Shown here piece after piece: positions 63,791 to 64,000 of a stretch of DNA of 64,000 nucleotides. The notes beneath the pieces are model-generated. The model did not search any database, was not told the DNA's origin, and saw only the letters and a list, made by a program, of their open reading frames with translations. This DNA is from Forficula auricularia (taxonomy: Eukaryota > Arthropoda > Insecta > Dermaptera > Forficulidae): the NCBI GenBank assembly GCA_024734495.1, contig JALMQS010000841.1:2356662-2420661 (forward strand), written 5' to 3'. The position numbers were made by a program, and so were the translations under genes. Position 1 is the first letter of the stretch. Each line of letters starts with the position of its first letter.

Positions 63791-64000
63791 AGGTTTCAAA
63801 TATTTTCTAAGTGAAGAAAGAGTTTTGTTTATGTTGCTCAATTGAATGAAAGATAAGCCAATGGCATAAACTATATTATCTACCATAAGGATAAACGAGT
63901 TGTCGAATACATTTGTTCAACTTTTATCTAATTTGACAGTGTAGAAGTATTGAGCGTCCCATAATTGCATATTTTTTACAAATCATACTTTAGGGCAATG
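63791..64000. other. No feature recognised
   Basis: Unassigned sequence to the window end. Confidence 0.5.

Overview
The window looks like arthropod, probably insect, nuclear DNA. It is strongly AT-rich by eye, with long homopolymer and microsatellite runs, two 100-base assembly gaps (15272-15371 and 61072-61171), broken non-LTR retrotransposons of the CR1/Jockey type, Helentron-like elements, poly(A) retroposons, a tRNA-derived SINE and many foldback or TIR elements. I found no convincing host protein-coding gene, rRNA gene or functional tRNA gene. The window is best read as a gene desert or a very large intron built from layers of mobile DNA. I cannot name the species. Hemiptera is a guess, and some repeats (those starting ACCGACTTCAAA) resemble sequences I remember from Lepidoptera and other insects.

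Layout. 1-14.6 kb: dispersed TIR elements (an end fragment at 1-132; an ACCGACTTC element at 1.3-2.2 kb; an inverted pair at 5.7-6.3 and 8.4-9.0 kb), a 21-bp minisatellite (4.4 kb), a ~180-bp tandem array (10.0-10.5 kb), a LINE 3' scrap (12.6 kb) and one unexplained 129-codon ORF (12.75-13.14 kb). 14.6-24 kb: the retroelement core. It has a LINE nested inside another LINE (16.5-19.15 kb), a second LINE lineage (22.3-23.9 kb) broken by two foldback insertions, and several ribozyme-bearing palindromes. 24-31 kb: a 1.4-kb foldback element, two more ACCGACTTC elements (one carrying a nested 711-bp TIR element), Helentron minisatellite pieces and a small palindromic insertion. 31-38 kb: sparse repeats and a palindromic MITE hit by a poly(A) retroposon. 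38-43 kb: a GC-rich island with a TATA-like box on the minus strand, a three-level nest (TIR element, Helentron-like element, then retroposons and a ribozyme element) and a 338-bp satellite. 43-50 kb: more palindromic insertions, including one with four ribozyme-like cores. 50-58 kb: 118-bp and 79-bp tandem arrays, a SINE, a long-TIR element and an 845-bp palindrome. 58-64 kb: Helentron pieces, a ~175-bp satellite with inversions and a ~970-bp higher-order duplication, and a terminal ~180-bp array.

The most interesting system is a set of short palindromic retroelements. (1) Several carry hammerhead-ribozyme-like cores: CTGANGA, an extra A, a hairpin, then GAAAC followed by a self-complementary ACGT or ACTATAGT and a cleavage-type GTH. 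Nine cores look complete, on both strands and in sequence-unrelated contexts; at the best locus the helix I flanks are complementary. (2) The insertions share a target-site duplication of a near-constant 12 bp: five perfect cases, one of 13 bp and two with a single mismatch. Hammerhead motifs are known from Penelope-like elements, and forms with a very short stem III have been reported to act as dimers. I infer that these are non-autonomous Penelope-like relatives. The fixed 12-bp duplication, the inverted-dimer architecture and the conserved extra A deserve a closer look.
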